Source: Leyella lascolaii
GTDB taxonomy: Bacteria > Bacteroidota > Bacteroidia > Bacteroidales > Bacteroidaceae
NCBI RefSeq assembly: GCF_900079775.1
Contig: NZ_LT556035.1
Location: forward strand, 27,377 to 80,046
Reading direction: 5' to 3'
DNA length: 52,670 nucleotides
Both the position numbers and the translations under genes were made by a program. Below the pieces are notes generated by a model. That model searched no databases, was not told the DNA's origin, and saw only the letters and a list, made by a program, of their open reading frames with translations. Of the stretch, positions 10,086 through 18,238 are shown one piece after another (positions within the stretch are counted from its first letter, which is position 1; the number at the start of each line of letters is the position of its first letter).

Positions 10086-11302
10086 CTGTCATTACTTTTG
10101 TGAGAGATTACTTCGACCATTTCATCCACGATATCTGCGGCTGCCTCTATTTTACTTTTTATTGGGAATTGCTTTTTCCTATCGCTACCGATAATTGTAA
10201 TTTGATTGTTGTCAGACTGGAAACATGTTCCTTTGTTCCTCATACTGTTCAATACAATGAAATCGGCATTTTTACTTTTAAGTTTATGCATGGCATTCTG
10301 CTCCTCATTATCCGTTTCAAGAGCAAAGGCTATAAGACACTGACGCTCTGTTTTGAGTTTGCCCAATGATGCCGCGATATCTGTCGTGGTCTTCAGGTGT
10401 AATGTCATATTGCCCTTATCATGCTTTATTTTCCTGTCACACTGCTGTTCAGGTTTGAAGTCAGCCACTGCAGCAGCCAATATAGCAGCGTCTGTATTAG
10501 GGAAAACCTTTAAAGCCGCCTCATACATCTCCTCACAGCTTTCCACATCTATACGTCTGATGCCTTCAGAACAGCTGAGATTGACCGGACCAGCTATCAA
10601 TGTTACATTCGCACCGCGTCTCAGACATTCCTCGGCAATGGCGAATCCCATCTTTCCACTGGAATAATTGCCAATGAAACGTACGGGATCAATTTTTTCA
10701 TAAGTAGGTCCTGCCGTTATCATAATATGTTTTCCGGTCAACTGCCGCATGGATGTCTCATTGTCGAACCATTCGGAAATCATCCGAACAATTTTGTCCG
10801 GTTCTTCCATTCTACCCTTACCGTCGAGCCCGCTCGCCAAAAAACCGCTTTGCGGCTCTATTATATGATTTCCCGCAGCAGACAGTTTCTTCAGATTCTC
10901 CTGTGTAGCTGCATGTGCGTACATATCAAGATCCATTGCAGGAGCAATGAACACCGGAGCCTTCATAGACATATAGGTAGTCACAAGCATATTGTCTGCT
11001 ATACCGTGAGCCAACTTACCAAGGGTTGATGCCGTACAAGGTGCGATAAGCATTGCGTCAGCCCACAATCCCAAATCGACATGAGAATGCCATGTTCCGT
11101 CACGTTGCGCAAAGAAATCGGATATTACAGGCTTATGCGTTAGCGCTGATAACGTTACCGGTGTTATAAACTCCTTTCCACTCGGAGTTATCACCACCTG
11201 AACTTCAGCCCCTTGCTTTATGAGTCCGCGTATGATATAGCATGCCTTATAAGCTGCAATAGACCCGGTAATACCTAATACTATTTTTTTCCCGCTCAAC
11301 AT
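10082..11302 (-). CDS. coaBC: CoaBC: phosphopantothenoylcysteine synthetase/decarboxylase
   Basis: Bifunctional enzyme (406 residues) for two steps of coenzyme A synthesis: ligation of cysteine to 4'-phosphopantothenate and decarboxylation of the product. The N-terminal flavoprotein decarboxylase part shows GSIAAYKACYIIRGL, the WHSHVDLGLWADAMLIAPC active-site region and PAMDLDMY. The C-terminal CTP-dependent ligase part shows TAGPTYEKIDPVRFIGNYSSGKMG and KIKHDKGNMTLHLKTT. The start lies 11 bases after the exonuclease gene ends. Confidence 0.97.
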   Translation of the reverse strand: MLSGKKIVLGITGSIAAYKACYIIRGLIKQGAEVQVVITPSGKEFITPVTLSALTHKPVISDFFAQRDGTWHSHVDLGLWADAMLIAPCTASTLGKLAHGIADNMLVTTYMSMKAPVFIAPAMDLDMYAHAATQENLKKLSAAGNHIIEPQSGFLASGLDGKGRMEEPDKIVRMISEWFDNETSMRQLTGKHIMITAGPTYEKIDPVRFIGNYSSGKMGFAIAEECLRRGANVTLIAGPVNLSCSEGIRRIDVESCEEMYEAALKVFPNTDAAILAAAVADFKPEQQCDRKIKHDKGNMTLHLKTTTDIAASLGKLKTERQCLIAFALETDNEEQNAMHKLKSKNADFIVLNSMRNKGTCFQSDNNQITIIGSDRKKQFPIKSKIEAAADIVDEMVEVISHKSNDR

Positions 11303-11313
11303 ATCCGCTATAT

Positions 11314-12141
11314 TTATTTGCCCAAATCCCTAAGACGAATTCTTGTAAGAACCTGTTTCGTATTATATGTGAAGTCCCCGTTCAGAATCCAACTGAAATA
11401 TCCGGGATCTCTTTTTAAGACGTCAGAAACAGGCTGTCCCTTGTATTTTCCAAAATTGAATACCTCATGCCGCACTTTGTTCCCGTCTTTGCCGGTCTCC
11501 TCTTTCCATACAATACGACCTGCGAAATCGACAAAATCATTAAGTTTAGAGAATTCTGCAAGAACGTCAATGTCATTTGGAAGATGCTTTTCCGGATCCG
11601 CCTGTGTTTCAGGATTATACATGTCCAGCTCGCCCATAAGTATGCGGTATGTGGCTTCTGTATCCTGATCAGCACGGTGGGCGTTAAAGTCTTCCTCCAT
11701 TTTTCTTCCGCAATAAAACTTGTATGCAGCCGACAAATTGCGTCGTTCCATCTTATGGAATATTGTCTGTGCATCTATCATCCGACAATGCGAAAAGTCA
11801 AAGTCGATGCCTGCTCTGAGAAACTCTTCCGCCAGCATCGGTATATCAAAGTGATTGGAGTTGAAACCGGCAAAATCGCAATTTCTGAAAGTGACGCTCA
11901 ACTCAGACGCAACATCTTTGAACGACGGACGGTCTTTTACGTCATCGTTACTTATGCCCGTTAAAGTCGTGACATCCTGCGGTATTTCCTTGCCCGGATT
12001 CAAATAGATATTATCCCGTTCTTCCTTACCGTCAGGATGAATCTTTATGTAAGAAATCTGTATTATCCTATCATTTACCAAATCAAGCCCCGTTGTCTCC
12101 AAGTCAAAGACAATCAAGGGCTTTGATATATTTATTTTCAT
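11314..12141 (-). CDS. DnaQ-like 3'-5' exonuclease
   Basis: A 275-residue DEDDh exonuclease. The three exonuclease motifs are visible: FDLETTGLD (Exo I, residues about 12-20), GFNSNHFDIPMLAEEF (Exo II) and HRADQDTEAT (Exo III). A C-terminal extension of about 70 residues (NFGKYKGQPVSDVLKRDPGYFSW) is the small domain often fused to this family in Bacteroidota. Lying 6 bases downstream of dnaN, it could serve as a proofreading or repair exonuclease, but it is not a confirmed epsilon subunit. Confidence 0.9.
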   Translation of the reverse strand: MKINISKPLIVFDLETTGLDLVNDRIIQISYIKIHPDGKEERDNIYLNPGKEIPQDVTTLTGISNDDVKDRPSFKDVASELSVTFRNCDFAGFNSNHFDIPMLAEEFLRAGIDFDFSHCRMIDAQTIFHKMERRNLSAAYKFYCGRKMEEDFNAHRADQDTEATYRILMGELDMYNPETQADPEKHLPNDIDVLAEFSKLNDFVDFAGRIVWKEETGKDGNKVRHEVFNFGKYKGQPVSDVLKRDPGYFSWILNGDFTYNTKQVLTRIRLRDLGK

Positions 12142-12147
12142 CGCTAA

Positions 12148-13272
12148 TCAGTCGTTTAGTAACATTGGCATAATAAGCATCAAAATATTTTCATCTTCCG
12201 CCTGTGTCGCCGGCTCAATCACTCCTGCCCTACTCGGATCGGCAAGATGCATTATTATGTCATCGCAGTCGAGGTTTGTAAGTATCTCGTATAACGAGCC
12301 ACCCTTAAAACCGATATCCATTGTACGTCCGTTATAGTCACATATAACATTCTCCTTGGCACTTGTCGCAAAATCCATATCCTCTGAAGTAAGTTCAAGA
12401 TTGCCGCTATCTATATGGAATCTGATGAGCTGGCTGCTTTCGCTTGCAAAAGGCAGAACACGTCTGAGTGCCCCCAACAGAGACTTACGGTCTATAGTGA
12501 GCTCATTGGGATTGTTTTGCGGTATTACGGAATTATAATTAGGATATCTTCCCTCTATCAGACGGCAAATCATGAATCCGTCCGTATATTTTATTTCCGC
12601 GCTCTTCTCATGGAATCTGATCACTATATTCTCATCCGAACGTCCCAAGATGTTCTTAAGCAATGATGCCGGTTTCTTTGGCAATATAAAGGATGAAGTG
12701 ACATTCCCATTCATTGAAGAAATCTGACTCCGTACGAGCTTGTGTCCGTCGCTTGCGACAACAGTAATACTGTCTTCCTTGATATCGAAATAAATGCCGT
12801 TCATCACCGGCCTCAACTCATCCTGGGCAGTCGCGAACAAAGACCTTGAGATACTGTTATACAACAATTTACCATCAATGTTAATTACATTCGCCTCATC
12901 CGGAACCTGCCGCATAACAGGGTATTCGCCTGCGTCCTGGGCGGTGAAATTATATTTACCGTTCTGATAACATATTTCCACGGTATGATTGTTGATATTC
13001 ACATCGAACATCAAAGGTTGTTCCGGCAATTCCTTTACAGCCTCCAGAATGGTGCGGCTCGGTACGGCAAAGCTTCCGTCCTCGTTGCTTTCATCCAACT
13101 GGATAGTCGTCTGCATCATATTCTCGCTGTCACTTGCCGTTATTGAGAGCATATTATTTTTTATCTCAAAAAGGAAACAGTCAAGTATTGTGATGGAACT
13201 TTTGTTGTTTATAATCCTTGCAAGAACTTGTAGCTTACTATTTAGAATGCTGCTTGATAAAGTAAATCTCAT
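12148..13272 (-). CDS. dnaN: DNA polymerase III beta sliding clamp
   Basis: A 374-residue processivity clamp, the normal length. The three-domain clamp is recognised from the N-terminus (MRFTLSSSILNSKLQVLARII), the GKYNFTAQDAGEYPVMR region, FDIKEDSITVVASDGHKLVR, and a C-terminal hydrophobic ending (ENILMLIMPMLLND) close to the usual MPMRL. It is the first gene of a six-gene operon and has a consensus promoter about 28 bases upstream of the predicted ATG. dnaA is not adjacent. Confidence 0.97.
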   Translation of the reverse strand: MRFTLSSSILNSKLQVLARIINNKSSITILDCFLFEIKNNMLSITASDSENMMQTTIQLDESNEDGSFAVPSRTILEAVKELPEQPLMFDVNINNHTVEICYQNGKYNFTAQDAGEYPVMRQVPDEANVINIDGKLLYNSISRSLFATAQDELRPVMNGIYFDIKEDSITVVASDGHKLVRSQISSMNGNVTSSFILPKKPASLLKNILGRSDENIVIRFHEKSAEIKYTDGFMICRLIEGRYPNYNSVIPQNNPNELTIDRKSLLGALRRVLPFASESSQLIRFHIDSGNLELTSEDMDFATSAKENVICDYNGRTMDIGFKGGSLYEILTNLDCDDIIMHLADPSRAGVIEPATQAEDENILMLIMPMLLND

Positions 13273-13305
13273 TGATATTCTTTCTTTATAAATTTAACTT
13301 AGGTA

Positions 13306-13337
13306 CAAAAATACAAAAAAGCTTTGTGCACAACAAA
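13306..13337 (-). promoter_or_regulatory. Promoter of the dnaN operon
   Basis: On the minus strand TTTG (13334-13337) is separated by exactly 20 bases from TATTTTTG (13306-13313). Both match the Bacteroidota promoter consensus. The expected start is near 13300, about 28 bases before the dnaN ATG. Confidence 0.7.
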
Positions 13338-13377
13338 AAAAAGACAAGAAAGTTTTCCTCTTTTAGAACTATTTTAT

Positions 13378-13385
13378 TAATTTCG
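13378..13385 (+). promoter_or_regulatory. Near-consensus -7 element for the DUF3127 gene
   Basis: TAATTTCG differs from TAnnTTTG at one base and lies about 46 bases before the ATG at 13432. A TTTTC at 13353-13357 is at the right distance for a weak -33 element. It is divergent from the dnaN promoter, with about 40 bases between the two elements. Confidence 0.4.
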
Positions 13386-13431
13386 CATTTGAATAAAAAT
13401 ATTGTAATTAGTACACAAAATAAAGTTTAAA

Positions 13432-13848
13432 ATGGAGTTACAAGGAAAAATTATTGCTGTGCTTGAACCAAGAAGCGGTGAATCTGCAAGAGGTCCATGG
13501 AAGGCACAGGATTTTGTAATAGAGACACATGACACATACCCTCGCAAGATGGTCTTTTCTGTCTTCGGAGCAGACAGACTTGAAAGATTCAATATACAGA
13601 CAGGTCAGGAAGTTTCTGTATCGTTCGACATTGATGCGCATGAATATAACGGAAGATGGTTTAACAGTATAAGGGCATTTGATGTAAGACCAGCAGCGCA
13701 AGCCGTACAACAGCAGGCACAGCCGTCATCATACGTGCCGGGCGGCTCTTCCGCCATACCTAACACCACATTCGGCGCAACACCGGCAGCATCGGCAGAC
13801 AGTCAATTCAATGATACAAAGGACGACGCAGACGATTTGCCATTCTGA
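13432..13848 (+). CDS. DUF3127 OB-fold-like protein with an SSB-type tail
   Basis: A 138-residue protein. Residues 1-85 match the DUF3127 family (MELQGKIIAVLEPRSGESARGPWKAQDFVIET start) and have the short beta-rich layout of a single OB-fold, with FSVFGADRLERFNIQTGQEV resembling the core of single-stranded DNA-binding proteins. Residues 86-125 are a flexible Ala/Gln/Pro/Ser linker. The last eight residues, DDADDLPF, are the acidic-then-Pro-Phe tip that in SSB recruits repair and replication proteins. It is divergently placed against dnaN, a suitable neighbour for an SSB-like protein. DNA binding is my inference and not shown. Confidence 0.85.
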   Translation: MELQGKIIAVLEPRSGESARGPWKAQDFVIETHDTYPRKMVFSVFGADRLERFNIQTGQEVSVSFDIDAHEYNGRWFNSIRAFDVRPAAQAVQQQAQPSSYVPGGSSAIPNTTFGATPAASADSQFNDTKDDADDLPF

Positions 13849-13903
13849 AAATAAAACAGACGGCACACAGAAAATGCAGAAAACATTTTGTGATTATCAC
13901 AAT

Positions 13904-13947
13904 ATGGATGGGATATGTCAGACGGCATTCCCATCCATTTCTTTTTT
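13904..13947 (+). terminator. Terminator of the DUF3127 gene
   Basis: A 10-bp stem (13904-13913 with 13929-13938), extended by a smaller inner stem with a G-U pair, is followed by a T-rich run. It lies 55 bases after the stop codon. Confidence 0.75.
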
Positions 13948-13948
13948 C

Positions 13949-14785
13949 CCGATTTTCAATGCCTGTCCCATTCATATTCAGGCATGATAAGAATTATACC
14001 GGAGTGAAACTGTAAAGCATTCACGATATGTCTCCTAAGAAACACACCGTATAGTTGAATGAGAAGGGATATACAAACAACGATATGTCATCGATAATCA
14101 CGCAAAAACGGACACACATCCATCCGCACGCGCACACGCGCACTACTGACACACAAACATAACACATTCAAAATCAGCATAATTCACACTTTCAGCTTCA
14201 AATAACAATTAAAGGTCTTGCAGAAAAGCCTTTCTCGTGTTCCGGAAAAGCCTTTATTAGCATCCGATAAAGGCTATATCGTATTATGACATTGTCTTTA
14301 CGGTGGCTGAATATTCCATCATGACAGTCAGTACAGAGTCCGACCTTCCCATAAAAGAACAAATTACAAGACTTTGAGATGAGAATAACGGGGATGTATA
14401 CGACCTGACGCAAAATTTCAAGGAGACAATACTATAATAAAAGCATGTCCACAATCCTTTTTCGATTCTATTTTACGAAAATAAATTGTCAATATTTTTT
14501 ACTTGACGAAGAGACGTAATACCCAACGCGTTTCCATAGTAAACCATGAACTGTAAGCAAACAATCATGTGTTAACGTATAATCTATACGGGTACAATTG
14601 GTTACTATCGCGGTTTTGAGTTTTAGCGTACAAGAAACAAAGGCAACTAAATAGGCTGAATTTCAGACGAGGAATCCAGCCTTAAATATATAACAGTTTG
14701 AAAGTTTTAGCGGACGGCAACGATTTTGAGATATACAAAATGCCGGTACTTTAACTATCCATATCAAAAAAACATACTCGCAACG
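13949..14785. other. Gene-free stretch with hairpins and repeated motifs
   Basis: No convincing gene lies here; the 71-codon minus-strand frame at 14198-14413 shows no family resemblance. The stretch holds a hairpin with ATGCCTG arms (13959-13985), a CA/CG-rich patch near 14112-14145, a hairpin with AGCCTTTAT arms at 14249-14275, a one-mismatch hairpin at 14654-14681, and two copies of a GTTTTAGC motif at 14619-14626 and 14704-14711. A lone TATGTTTG element lies at 14154-14161 on the minus strand. Confidence 0.6.
14249..14275. repeat. Hairpin with AGCCTTTAT arms
   Basis: A 9-bp perfect stem (14249-14257 with 14267-14275) with a 9-base loop. It directly follows two motifs, CAGAAAAGCCTTT (14221-14233) and TCCGGAAAAGCC (14241-14252), that recur in the gap near 45.8 kb. 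Confidence 0.5.
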
Positions 14786-15190
14786 TCATCTTATACTGCG
14801 GGCATAACGCATCGTCTTTCTGAAGAAATCTGTGAGTACAGACACATGACTGTCAAACGTCAGTCTGACACGCTCAGACATTACATTACCAGCAATGAGA
14901 CTTAACTGTTCCTTGTCTTTCAACAGCTCGATAAGGTCGTCAATTCTGTTGTAAACCAACCCCATACCGCGTCCGCACACATAACTCTGCTGCGCGCAGA
15001 TATTTCCTTCATTGTTGTTCAGTATCATTGGAAGTCCCGCTGCGGCAAGAGTGTTTATACGGGCTGGAATATTTACCAGCGCATTGTTTTCTATGTGATA
15101 AGCATAAAGCGTTAGCGTATTGGCTATCATACGCAACATCTCTTCCTTGTCATAGCATATCTGCTCCACCATGCCGTACTGTTCAGTCAT
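14786..15190 (-). CDS. Glycosyltransferase C-terminal fragment
   Basis: A 134-residue frame resembling only the C-terminal donor-binding part of a GT4-like glycosyltransferase: NIPARINTLAAAGLPMILNNNEGN is like the KLFEYLAAGLPVI block, followed by a glycine-rich MGLVYNRIDDLIELL and an ending (VRLTFDSHVSVLTDFFR) typical of such enzymes. The acceptor-binding N-terminal half is absent; the stop codon of the neighbouring gene lies 35 bases upstream. It is therefore either a decayed remnant or a lone domain. The frame is intact, and it could be transcribed from the promoter of the 15225 gene. Activity is unlikely. Confidence 0.45.
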   Translation of the reverse strand: MTEQYGMVEQICYDKEEMLRMIANTLTLYAYHIENNALVNIPARINTLAAAGLPMILNNNEGNICAQQSYVCGRGMGLVYNRIDDLIELLKDKEQLSLIAGNVMSERVRLTFDSHVSVLTDFFRKTMRYARSIR

Positions 15191-15224
15191 AATATTATTT
15201 CCGTATCTTTATCATGCAGGCATC

Positions 15225-16724
15225 CTATTTGCGCATCCATGCCAGCGGATATGCCTTTTCCAACTGCTTCAAATGTTCATAAAATCTTTTTGACTCAGCC
15301 TTTGCCGAGGCGTTCTTCACACCTGTCTCATTAAGAGGTGCATAAAACACAAGACATCTCAGCAGTTCATCGCGGTCGCATACTGGGAATACCATGTTTT
15401 TACTCCAGCTCGCAATCCTTCCAGCCATCCTTTTTCCGGAAACATTCGCGTAGGACATGGAGGAGACGTACTCCTTCTCGGCATCAGTTCCGTCGCGCAG
15501 TCCTATGAGCATGGCACATAACTTACTGAGCCTCACACAATCATTCAAAGATTTACGGTTGGAAAGGTCGGAGGAGTTGATCTTGTTTATCTGGCTGTTT
15601 ATCTGCGTCACCCGAGCGTCGCTTATCTTGCCCTCAGCCACTCTGTCATCTATCTCACTGTTCACTTCGCCAAGATGGTGCTCATCGCCTATGTCACGCC
15701 GGTCTGAATCGTTTATACGTATGGCAGCACTCTTTTTTGACATTACCCGGTTTGCCTTTTCATGCATCAGGTCATATTGGCGGTTCATTCGTCTTTGCAG
15801 GTTGTCCTCGGCTTTGATGCCCTGCTCCATAAATCTTTCCATCATTTCTATCGCCTCACCGTAAGCATCGCGTGCCCTGTCACTCATGCCCGCCATGTCG
15901 TATATGGCAGCAAGCGTCACAATCGCGTCAAGATCGGTGTGCGGTTTATAGTACATGTCTTCATAAAGTTTCGCCACCCTACCGTATTTGTCAAAGCCAA
16001 GCCAGTGATACCTTTTTCGTCCGCGTTCGAGCAAGGCTATCGCTTCATCATAGCGTCCGAGCGTGGCGAGCAGACGCGCACCGGTCAGCGTGGAGTGTAT
16101 TTCGTTCCATCCCTCATCATGCACAGCCAGAATACGCGACGCGATGTCTTCAGCTTCCGTCTTACTTATGCCATAACTGTATTTTCCTTTCACGTCTCTT
16201 GCGGCGGAGATTGCCTTCTTTATGGAGGGCAACGCACTGTGTGGCACTCTGAAATAATCGTCTTTAAGCGAAAAGTCGATGTTATACGTCACGTCCACAT
16301 ATTCATCACCACGTTTTGCAGGTTTACAGCTCGGCAGCATCGCGAACACCCTCGCTATCTCGTCAGCAAGAGCAGGGTGCATGTTCAAAGGCCGCGGAAA
16401 AACAATACGTCCGTCTTTTCTTATCACACAGTCATAATACCGTATATCCTTTTTTGTATATATTGTATCATTCCATGCCTCTGCCGGATATTTCACGTTT
16501 TCGAGCACAAACTTCTCCAAAACATAATTGCCTCCATAAAATATAGGCGGCTCAGTGACTCTGTCATAAACAACCGGAGGTATACTGTCCGCCTCTCCAT
16601 TACCTTGCACATACTCACGAGCCCTATCCGTGACACCACCACGCACGCTGTCATTCTGAGCAATGACTCCTGTAAATGGAAACACTGATATCATGGAAGC
16701 AATAAAATAAATCCAATGTCTCAT
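15225..16724 (-). CDS. Secreted protein with TonB-C-like domain and TPR-like repeats
   Basis: A 499-residue exported protein with a signal peptide ending near GVIAQ (residue 23). Residues of about 60-155 resemble the TonB C-terminal fold: GGNYVLEKFVLENVKYPAEA, then the CVIRKDGRIVFPR strand pair and VTYNIDFSLKDDYF. No membrane anchor or proline-rich linker precedes it, so this is not a normal energy transducer. Residues of about 195-300 look like TPR helices (ALLERGRKRYHWLGFDKYGRV). The rest is helical and not recognised. A consensus promoter lies upstream and a glycosyltransferase fragment follows. Function unknown. Confidence 0.7.
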   Translation of the reverse strand: MRHWIYFIASMISVFPFTGVIAQNDSVRGGVTDRAREYVQGNGEADSIPPVVYDRVTEPPIFYGGNYVLEKFVLENVKYPAEAWNDTIYTKKDIRYYDCVIRKDGRIVFPRPLNMHPALADEIARVFAMLPSCKPAKRGDEYVDVTYNIDFSLKDDYFRVPHSALPSIKKAISAARDVKGKYSYGISKTEAEDIASRILAVHDEGWNEIHSTLTGARLLATLGRYDEAIALLERGRKRYHWLGFDKYGRVAKLYEDMYYKPHTDLDAIVTLAAIYDMAGMSDRARDAYGEAIEMMERFMEQGIKAEDNLQRRMNRQYDLMHEKANRVMSKKSAAIRINDSDRRDIGDEHHLGEVNSEIDDRVAEGKISDARVTQINSQINKINSSDLSNRKSLNDCVRLSKLCAMLIGLRDGTDAEKEYVSSMSYANVSGKRMAGRIASWSKNMVFPVCDRDELLRCLVFYAPLNETGVKNASAKAESKRFYEHLKQLEKAYPLAWMRK

Positions 16725-16758
16725 ATAACGCTAATTAATAAATTGTTTATTACAATTG

Positions 16759-16789
16759 CAAATATATTAAAAGGCGAGAGCAACGACAA
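16759..16789 (-). promoter_or_regulatory. Promoter of the 15225-16724 gene
   Basis: On the minus strand TTG (16787-16789) is followed after exactly 20 bases by TATATTTG (16759-16766). The expected start is about 29 bases before the ATG. Confidence 0.7.
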
Positions 16790-17269
16790 GACGGCGAAAC
16801 ATCGTTTCTACAGTTTTGGCACTGCCGAGCCGCATCCTATATTATACAAATATACGGAATAAATAATAACATTGTTCTAAACCCATACACAAAAAACATA
16901 ACACAATGTTAATAATATCAAATTATCAGATTAAATTTTAGCATGTCACAACAAAAACATGACATTGTCTCTCAAGTTTGCCAACCGTTCAATAAGAATA
17001 AATATACACAATTTCGATATAACTTGTTGGGATTAAAATGTTTAACTTTGTACATACTTTCTATAATTATATCGCTTCAAATACAAAGGTCGCTAAATGT
17101 ACTAGATTCAGAGCGAGGGTCAAATCATAATTTCATCTCAGTCGGAAAGTTTTAGCAAACAGAAATAACACAGCTCATAGAAAGGATGAAACAAGACCAC
17201 GTATGTAAGCATACACCTTATATTGCCAAATGTTCCTCACTTTATGATGAGAGCAAGAAGGTAAAAAGC
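16790..17269. other. Gene-free stretch upstream of the 15225 gene
   Basis: No clear gene. It contains a TAACTTTG element at 17043-17050 on the plus strand without an obvious -33 partner, a copy of the GAAAGTTTTAGC motif at 17145-17156, and a 34-codon plus-strand frame (17186-17290) that runs into the rpmA terminator. The frame starts directly after AGAAAGG, too close for a working ribosome binding site. Confidence 0.5.
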
Positions 17270-17304
17270 AATAATCCCGGCTTTCTATGAAAGCCGGGAT
17301 TATT
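17270..17304 (-). terminator. Terminator of the rplU-rpmA operon
   Basis: A 16-bp perfect GC-containing stem (17270-17285 with 17289-17304) with a 3-base loop. On the minus strand it is followed by GCTTTTT. It lies 31 bases past the rpmA stop codon. Confidence 0.9.
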
Positions 17305-17334
17305 GTTGTTTGGAATAGTTTTATTGTAAATTAT

Positions 17335-17598
17335 TTAAGCCTCTGTTTCCGGAAGTACTGAAACGAAACTTCTGTTCTGACGACCCTTGTGGAAATTCAC
17401 AATTCCGTCTGTCAGCGCATAGAGGGTATCATCCTTACCAATACCGACATTCTTGCCGGGATTGTGCTTTGTACCACGCTGGCGAACAATAATATTACCT
17501 GCAATGACTTTCTGGCCACCCCAGATTTTAACACCTAATCTTTGTGAAGCTGACTCACGTCCGTTCTTAGAACTACCTACACCTTTTTTATGTGCCAT
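17335..17598 (-). CDS. rpmA: 50S ribosomal protein L27
   Basis: An 87-residue protein with the typical L27 start [20 protein letters not shown] and the [19 protein letters not shown] core. The flexible N-terminus reaches towards the peptidyl-transferase centre. It has no cleavable N-terminal extension of the Firmicutes type. It follows rplU by 19 bases, the usual bacterial pair. Confidence 0.98.
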   Translation of the reverse strand: MAHKKGVGSSKNGRESASQRLGVKIWGGQKVIAGNIIVRQRGTKHNPGKNVGIGKDDTLYALTDGIVNFHKGRQNRSFVSVLPETEA

Positions 17599-17617
17599 TT
17601 CTGTGTCCTCCTGAATT

Positions 17618-17935
17618 TTATGCGATTACCTCTTTAATTGTTACCTCTGTGAAGTGTGAACGATGACCATTCTTTTTGCGATAGTCTTTTCTGCGCTTCA
17701 TCTTGAAAACAATGACTTTGTCACCCTTAACAAGAGGATTTACAACTTCACATACAACCTTTGCACCGTCTACAGTCGGCGCACCTACCTGTACTGAACC
17801 ATCTTTGTCGACAAGCAGTACCTTGTCGAATTCAACAGCCTGACCTTCTTTCGCATCCTTGATGTGATTGACGAACAGTTTCTTACCCTGTTCTGCCTTA
17901 AACTGCTGACCGTTAATTTCTACAATTGCGTACAT
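17618..17935 (-). CDS. rplU: 50S ribosomal protein L21
   Basis: A 105-residue protein from the start chosen here ([19 protein letters not shown]), the usual L21 length. The frame stays open to 17998, but the 21 extra residues are not family-like and would encode part of the leader hairpin. The core [24 protein letters not shown] and the C-terminal [21 protein letters not shown] are typical. It binds 23S rRNA and is co-transcribed with rpmA. Confidence 0.97.
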   Translation of the reverse strand: MYAIVEINGQQFKAEQGKKLFVNHIKDAKEGQAVEFDKVLLVDKDGSVQVGAPTVDGAKVVCEVVNPLVKGDKVIVFKMKRRKDYRKKNGHRSHFTEVTIKEVIA

Positions 17936-17972
17936 TAAATCTTTTATATTAAACGGGTTTTTCCGCAAGGCG

Positions 17973-17988
17973 ATTGGCTTCAGCCAAT
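17973..17988 (-). promoter_or_regulatory. Hairpin in the rplU leader
   Basis: A 6-bp stem (ATTGGC/GCCAAT) closing a 4-base loop sits in the predicted leader of about 80 bases between the -7 element at 18022-18029 and the rplU ATG. It may be part of a ribosomal-protein autoregulatory leader, but I do not recognise a named class. Confidence 0.35.
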
Positions 17989-18021
17989 GCTTGTTCATGC
18001 CTGTACGGACTAAATCGGATG

Positions 18022-18029
18022 CAAAGGTA
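18022..18029 (-). promoter_or_regulatory. -7 element of the rplU-rpmA operon
   Basis: On the minus strand TACCTTTG is an exact TAnnTTTG match. No TTG is found 20 bases upstream. The start would be near 18016, leaving a leader of about 80 bases. Confidence 0.55.
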
Positions 18030-18113
18030 ATAATAAAACTTTATATAAAAGATTTATTATAAATGTTTTTAATAGACATTAACAAACGCTTTCCTCCAAT
18101 ATATAATGTAAAA

Positions 18114-18152
18114 ACAACCTGCACAAGTATGTGATCATACCCGGCAGGTTGT
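18114..18152 (-). terminator. Terminator downstream of hisS
   Basis: An outer 9-bp stem (18114-18122 with 18144-18152) and an inner 5-bp stem (18127-18131 with 18136-18140). On the minus strand it ends in TTTTT. It lies about 87 bases past the hisS stop codon. Confidence 0.8.
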
Positions 18153-18238
18153 CTTCGTTATTTAACTGTTGGTTTGAAATCGCACATAACAGTACCGGTG
18201 TGTTCCTTCATAACTGTCATACCAAGTTGTAAACAAGT

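Noticed and set aside
14112..14145. CA/CG-rich patch that could look like a simple repeat
   Set aside because: The repeat units are irregular and too short to call a tandem repeat.
14198..14413. 71-codon minus-strand frame
   Set aside because: It runs through hairpin motifs shared with another gap; no protein family is suggested.
15762..16688. 308-codon plus-strand frame opposite the TonB-C-like protein gene
   Set aside because: Its His-, Arg- and Val-rich sequence is typical of antisense shadows, and the minus-strand gene has a signal peptide, a promoter and domain resemblance.
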